A stretch of DNA of 64,000 nucleotides from Flexithrix dorotheae DSM 6795 (GTDB lineage: Bacteria > Bacteroidota > Bacteroidia > Cytophagales > Flammeovirgaceae): contig NZ_KB903437.1 of the NCBI RefSeq assembly GCF_000379765.1, positions 101,794-165,793 on the forward strand, read 5' to 3'. The notes beneath the pieces were generated by a model that was given only the letters and a program-made list of their open reading frames with translations, was not told the origin of the DNA and searched no databases. The translations under genes and the position numbers were made by a program. Of the stretch, positions 61,701 through 64,000 are shown piece after piece (the stretch's first letter is position 1; every line of letters begins with the position of its first letter).

Positions 61701-62418
61701 GAATGGGGATAGGGAAATGGCTTATTCCATGTTCCTTGCGGGTTTTGATGTGAAAGATGTACACATGACTGACCTTATTGCCGGAAGGGAAAACCTGGAA
61801 GATGTTAACTTTATCGTGTTTGTAGGAGGATTTTCTAATTCCGATGTTTTAGGTTCGGCAAAAGGCTGGGCCGGAGCTTTCCTTTATAATGAAAAAGCAA
61901 AAGCCGCACTTGATAATTTCTATAAAAGAGAAGATACACTCAGTCTTGGGGTGTGTAATGGTTGTCAGTTGATGATTGAATTGGGATTAATCAATCCGGA
62001 GCATCAGGAAAGGACAAAACTTTTGCATAATGAAACTAATAAGTTTGAGTCTTCATTCTTAACCATCAATATTCCAGAAAATAATTCGGTGATGCTAAAC
62101 ACTTTGGCGAATACCCGATTAGGTTTATGGGTAGCACACGGAGAAGGAAAATTTGCTATGCCATTGGCTGAAAGTGAATACAATATTGTAGGGAAATACA
62201 GCTACGAAGCCTACCCGGGAAATCCGAATGGCTCTGATTTTAATACAGCTGCAGTAGCTTCGAAAGATGGAAGACACCTGGCCATGATGCCACACCTGGA
62301 AAGAGCAATTTTCCCATGGAACTGGGCAAATTATCCAAAAGGAAGAAAAGATGAAGTTTCCCCATGGATTGAAGCATTTGTAAATGCCAGAAAATGGGTG
62401 GAAAATACTGTGAAATAG
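58729..62418 (+). CDS. purL: Phosphoribosylformylglycinamidine synthase (single-chain PurL)
   Basis: A 1229-residue fused enzyme for the fourth step of purine synthesis, turning FGAR into FGAM with glutamine and ATP. Order: N-terminal PurS-like part, linker, two AIRS-like domains (SQVNSEHCRHKIFNG near 163-177 and TGGGGEIRDRMAGGKGS near 263-280 mark the ATP site; VTGKVAKQQTAGALQLP starts the second), and a C-terminal glutamine amidotransferase with the nucleophile Cys in LGVCNGCQLMIELG and His/Glu in MMPHLERAIFPW. Complete length for the large type seen in Bacteroidota and gamma-proteobacteria, so no separate purQ or purS is needed. Confidence 0.97.
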   Translation: MILFFKSQSGKLIVTEAKNGLNENDIQKLSWLYGEAELIKEDSLKGFFVGPRKEMITPWSTNAVEITQNMGIAGIIRVEEFSEVESENVKFDPMLQRLYKGLDQEIFTIDKTPDPVIYIDDIAAFNKQEGLALNDDEIGYLEGLSKKINRKLTDSEVFGFSQVNSEHCRHKIFNGTFIIDGEEKPSSLFNLIRKTSKQNPNTLVSAYKDNVAFIEGPKIEQFAPATQDKPDYFETKEIESTISLKAETHNFPTTVEPFNGAATGGGGEIRDRMAGGKGSVPLAGTAVYMTSYSRLEENRKWEKATEARPWLYQTPIEILIKASNGASDFGNKFGQPLICGSVLTFEHFENDKKFGFDKVIMMAGGVGFGKKRDAHKAKPEKGDQVVVLGGDNYRIGMGGGAVSSVATGEFANAIELNAVQRSNPEMQKRVFNAIRAFVEMDENNIISIHDHGAGGHLNCLSELVEETGGTIDLRKLPVGDPTLSAKEIVGNESQERMGLVIKKENIELLEKIAERERSPIYEVGETTGEMNFTFKDDVTGENPIDLKLEDMFGKPPKTIMNDSTVESKFAELNYQQENLREYLEGVLQLEAVASKDWLTNKVDRSVTGKVAKQQTAGALQLPLNNVAVMALDYRGKKGIATSIGHSPVSALVDPTAGSINSIAEALTNIIWAPMSNKLTSVSLSANWMWPCKNPGEDARLYEAVEAVSDFACDLGINIPTGKDSLSMTQKYKDDVVYAPGTVIISAAGEVADINKVISPVLIDEWDSSLVYIDFSKDEFKLGGSSFAQIVNKLGTSVPTVKDTAYFKNCFDTVQGLISDELILAGHDISAGGMITALLEMTFAEKNIGLNIDLSDIAEDDLIKILYSENPGILIQVNDLEKVSGELNKNGIAFKVIGNPEEGNSIKLKKGNTDYDFNIPELRDVWMKTSYLLDREQSGAEKAKERFDNYKNQPLEFSFPNHFTGKLSQLGISADRKTKSGIKAAIIREKGVNGDREMAYSMFLAGFDVKDVHMTDLIAGRENLEDVNFIVFVGGFSNSDVLGSAKGWAGAFLYNEKAKAALDNFYKREDTLSLGVCNGCQLMIELGLINPEHQERTKLLHNETNKFESSFLTINIPENNSVMLNTLANTRLGLWVAHGEGKFAMPLAESEYNIVGKYSYEAYPGNPNGSDFNTAAVASKDGRHLAMMPHLERAIFPWNWANYPKGRKDEVSPWIEAFVNARKWVENTVK

Positions 62419-62477
62419 GCACAAGTGCTCCACACCGGGTACTCCATACCGGGTACTATTATTTCAGAGAAATAATA
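62419..62477. repeat. Short palindromes and a 14-nt tandem after purL
   Basis: GCACAAGTGC (62419-62428), then CACACCGGGTACTC and CATACCGGGTACTA (62431-62458) as a near-perfect tandem pair, then the inverted repeat TATTATTTC / GAAATAATA (62457-62477, 3-nt loop). The last could be a weak terminator of purL; the tandem is unexplained. Confidence 0.4.
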
Positions 62478-62537
62478 ATCTCTTTATCAGTCTTTTACGG
62501 CAAAATAATACACGGTTAATTTTGAATTACTACTTAA

Positions 62538-63503
62538 ATGGAAGATCAGGAAAACCAAAGCTATGAGGAGGAAGAGTATTTTGATCCTTTTCCTCCAAAA
62601 CCAGAACTGGAAGAAGAACAGGAAAATCCAAATTCACTGGCGAAGTCGGTTTTAAGTGTGGTAATATTTATTGCGGCATTTTACCTGATTTTCGATATGG
62701 ATTTAATTTTTATTCTCATTTTGGTGGGAGTACTTTTTATCCACGAAATGGGGCATTTCCTAGCCATGAAAATTTTTGGCTATAATGATGTAAAAATGTT
62801 CTTCATTCCTTTGCTTGGGGCAATGGTAACCGGAGATAAAAAACAAATTTCCCAATTTCAGCGATCCATTGTTTTGTTGGCTGGCCCAGTTCCGGGAATT
62901 ATCATTGGTTTGGCGATCTGGTATTTTGCAAAGGATATTCCCGATAATAATTATCTAATTGAAATCGCCAATATTTTCATTTTCCTGAATGGATTTAATT
63001 TACTTCCCTTTTCTCCATTGGATGGAGGGAATTTAATAGAAACACTGTTTTTCAATTCCAGTCAAAAAATCCAGACGGTTTTTCTGGGAATTTCCGCATT
63101 TGTGTTTACTGCTTTTGCCATTTATTCTGAAAACTATATTCTGGTGATTATCCCGGTATTTATAGTGACAAGAATCAACTACCAGCGGAAAACCATCAAA
63201 ATCAGGAAAGCACTTTCTAAAGAAGGAATAGATTACCAGAAAAATTATGAAGAACTTTCTAATAAAGAATATTGGCTCATTCGAGATGAAATGTTGCGAA
63301 ATTCAGCGCCTCTTTTCCCTAATATAAGGCCAGAGGTTTATAGAGCATCACCTGTGGAAGATAAAATTTTAACTCAGGTTCAGCTTATTCTACAAAAGCC
63401 CCCTATTCTTGATTTATCTTTTTGGGGTAAAACGGTATTAATATTCGTCTGGATATTATTTTTCCTCGGGCCAATTGTAGGGTTTTCCTTATTGGTTTAC
63501 TGA
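62538..63503 (+). CDS. M50-type membrane metalloprotease (site-2 protease family)
   Basis: A 321-residue membrane protein. An acidic, Glu/Pro-rich N-terminus (1-35) leads into several helices. The zinc motif is HEMGH at residues 69-73 (LFIHEMGHFLAMKIFG), and the second conserved motif is FSPLDGGNLI in helix 4 (LLPFSPLDGG), the LDG equivalent. A cytoplasmic stretch of ~100 residues follows and a last helix ends the protein. Such enzymes cut membrane proteins within the bilayer, often in signalling, but no anti-sigma factor or partner is nearby. Single gene downstream of purL. Confidence 0.83.
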   Translation: MEDQENQSYEEEEYFDPFPPKPELEEEQENPNSLAKSVLSVVIFIAAFYLIFDMDLIFILILVGVLFIHEMGHFLAMKIFGYNDVKMFFIPLLGAMVTGDKKQISQFQRSIVLLAGPVPGIIIGLAIWYFAKDIPDNNYLIEIANIFIFLNGFNLLPFSPLDGGNLIETLFFNSSQKIQTVFLGISAFVFTAFAIYSENYILVIIPVFIVTRINYQRKTIKIRKALSKEGIDYQKNYEELSNKEYWLIRDEMLRNSAPLFPNIRPEVYRASPVEDKILTQVQLILQKPPILDLSFWGKTVLIFVWILFFLGPIVGFSLLVY

Positions 63504-63561
63504 TTTTTCAATTTAATTATCTTTTCCGGGTTTCTGTTTGTAATCTTTAGCCGGTTAATTT

Positions 63562-63774
63562 TTATATTCTATATACCAATAACTGAATTATAATCAACAT
63601 AGTGATACTCAGGAATATACTTCCAATCGAGTTGAAAATGATAAGTTGTCTTTCCAAGGCCTTTTTATTGAGCAGTATGATTATGAAAAGAAAGCAACAT
63701 CCAAGCATTATAAAAAAGCCTCCCCATTCATAGTGGCTATTTCGGAGGGTCCATGCCAGTGATTCCGGTCTCAT
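63562..63774 (-). pseudogene. Membrane-protein fragment, N-terminus probably within IS end
   Basis: A 70-residue frame from the ATG at 63774 (an in-frame TTG at 63801 also exists). The first ~17 residues (RPESLAWTLRNSHYEWGG) are encoded by the repeat-rich end of the IS21-like element, so they are probably not native. The remainder has two helices (about 19-35 and 44-68) and looks like the C-terminal part of a small membrane protein, cut by the insertion. It could alternatively be an intact small gene. I cannot name the family. Confidence 0.4.
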
Positions 63775-64000
63775 GGGTGCCACTTTAAAAGTGTGGTACA
63801 ATTTAGTAAAAAAAAAATTAATCTTGCTTTAGAATTCCTTTTCTCAGAGAGTCTCCTTTCAGGTCTATTCTATGAGAAGAGTTAACAATCCGGTCTAAAA
63901 TCGCATCGGCTAGTGTACCCTCTCCAATAAGTTCATACCAGGTAGAAACCGGGATTTGGGAAGATAATATCGTGGATGACATTTTATATCTTTCATCAAT
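63739..64000 (-). mobile_element. IS21-family element, right end and istB 3' part
   Basis: Downstream of the istB stop lie two imperfect direct repeats, TGGCACCCATGAGACCGGAAT (63782-63762) and TGGCATGGACCCTCCGAAAT (63758-63739), about 24 nt apart, plus a palindromic CCACTTTAAAAGTGTGG (63780-63796). Repeated TGGCA...CCGgAAT blocks near the tips are usual for IS21-type elements, where the transposase binds several sites. The exact end cannot be fixed; it is probably near 63730. The rest of the element continues beyond the window. Confidence 0.6.
63818..64000 (-). CDS. istB: IS21-family helper ATPase IstB (C-terminal part, cut by window edge)
   Basis: The minus-strand frame ends with TAA at 63818-63820 and runs off the right edge, giving the last 60 residues. 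It reads IDERYKMSSTILSSQIPVSTW, then YELIGEGTLADAILDRIVN and SSHRIDLKGDSLRKG. This matches the C-terminal end of IstB ('adR...Sti ItSqlPv..W', 'ptladAIlDRlvh..h rielkGeSlR'). IstB is the AAA+ helper of the IS21 transposase IstA, which should lie just beyond the edge. Confident family call from a short piece. Confidence 0.9.
   Translation of the reverse strand: MDERYKMSSTILSSQIPVSTWYELIGEGTLADAILDRIVNSSHRIDLKGDSLRKGILKQD

Overview
The window looks like chromosomal DNA of a gliding-type Bacteroidota, most likely order Cytophagales. It is AT-rich. It carries the mutY-ssb-gldE-gldD block, LytTR/His_kinase signalling, a DUF5687-type ABC permease, an NDH-1 (nuo) membrane arm and a single-chain PurL. 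Several genes are preceded by the Bacteroidota -7 promoter element TAnnTTTG. The genus cannot be fixed from the sequence alone.

Layout. 1-2000 (minus): the 5' part of a peptide-type ABC substrate-binding lipoprotein, cut by the window edge, then exonuclease III translationally coupled to a small unknown gene. 2000-10100 (plus): ComF phosphoribosyltransferase, a secreted unknown, an ABC permease/ATPase pair, a Cys-rich membrane protein, a TraB/GumN-like lipoprotein, a methyltransferase and two poorly known envelope proteins. 10200-13090 (minus): S10 serine carboxypeptidase and a UMF1-type MFS transporter. 13090-13892 is non-coding and full of palindromes. 13893-19503 (minus): nuoK-L-M-N without the rest of nuo. 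19734-23600: a protein with kinase-like fold motifs, a nucleoid-associated (NdpA-type) protein and a secreted TPR protein. 23780-28950 (plus): a small membrane protein, two SGNH/GDSL hydrolases and a GH15 glucoamylase-like enzyme. 29000-32450: an unknown gene, a DUF925 nucleotidyltransferase-like protein, two tiny membrane proteins and a sodium:solute symporter. 32495-35746 (minus): leuC-leuD-leuB behind a possible leader peptide rich in Ile/Leu codons. 36533-42418: a LysM plus lysozyme-like protein, a LytTR two-component pair, a small ExbB/MotA-like protein and mnmE. 42665-48155 (plus): a CHASE3/GAF sensor without an output domain, mutY, ssb, gldE, gldD and a tiny membrane ORF. 48176-55789 (minus): phosphosulfolactate synthase, a TPR protein, an SDR epimerase, and a polysaccharide export/regulation trio (PHP phosphatase, tyrosine autokinase, outer-membrane export lipoprotein). 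56070-63503: tadA, a DUF2911 lipoprotein, a gluconokinase-like kinase, purL and an M50 membrane protease. The right edge holds the end of an IS21-family element (istB C-terminus), apparently inserted beside or into a small membrane-protein gene.

Much of this is housekeeping: energy conservation, leucine and purine synthesis, DNA and tRNA maintenance. Around it sits envelope biology: gliding lipoproteins, exopolysaccharide export, peptidoglycan binding and surface hydrolases. I did not find a clear multi-gene system of unknown type. The most unusual signals are non-coding: the palindrome-bounded segment at 13262-13845, whose palindrome family recurs at 33602-33630; the possible leucine attenuator upstream of leuC; and a 16-bp hairpin spanning the stop codon of the phosphosulfolactate synthase gene. 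The orphan kinase-fold protein next to nuoK and the IS21 edge are the best protein-level leads. Three genes (nuoL, gldE and the FGGY kinase) appear to start with TTG.
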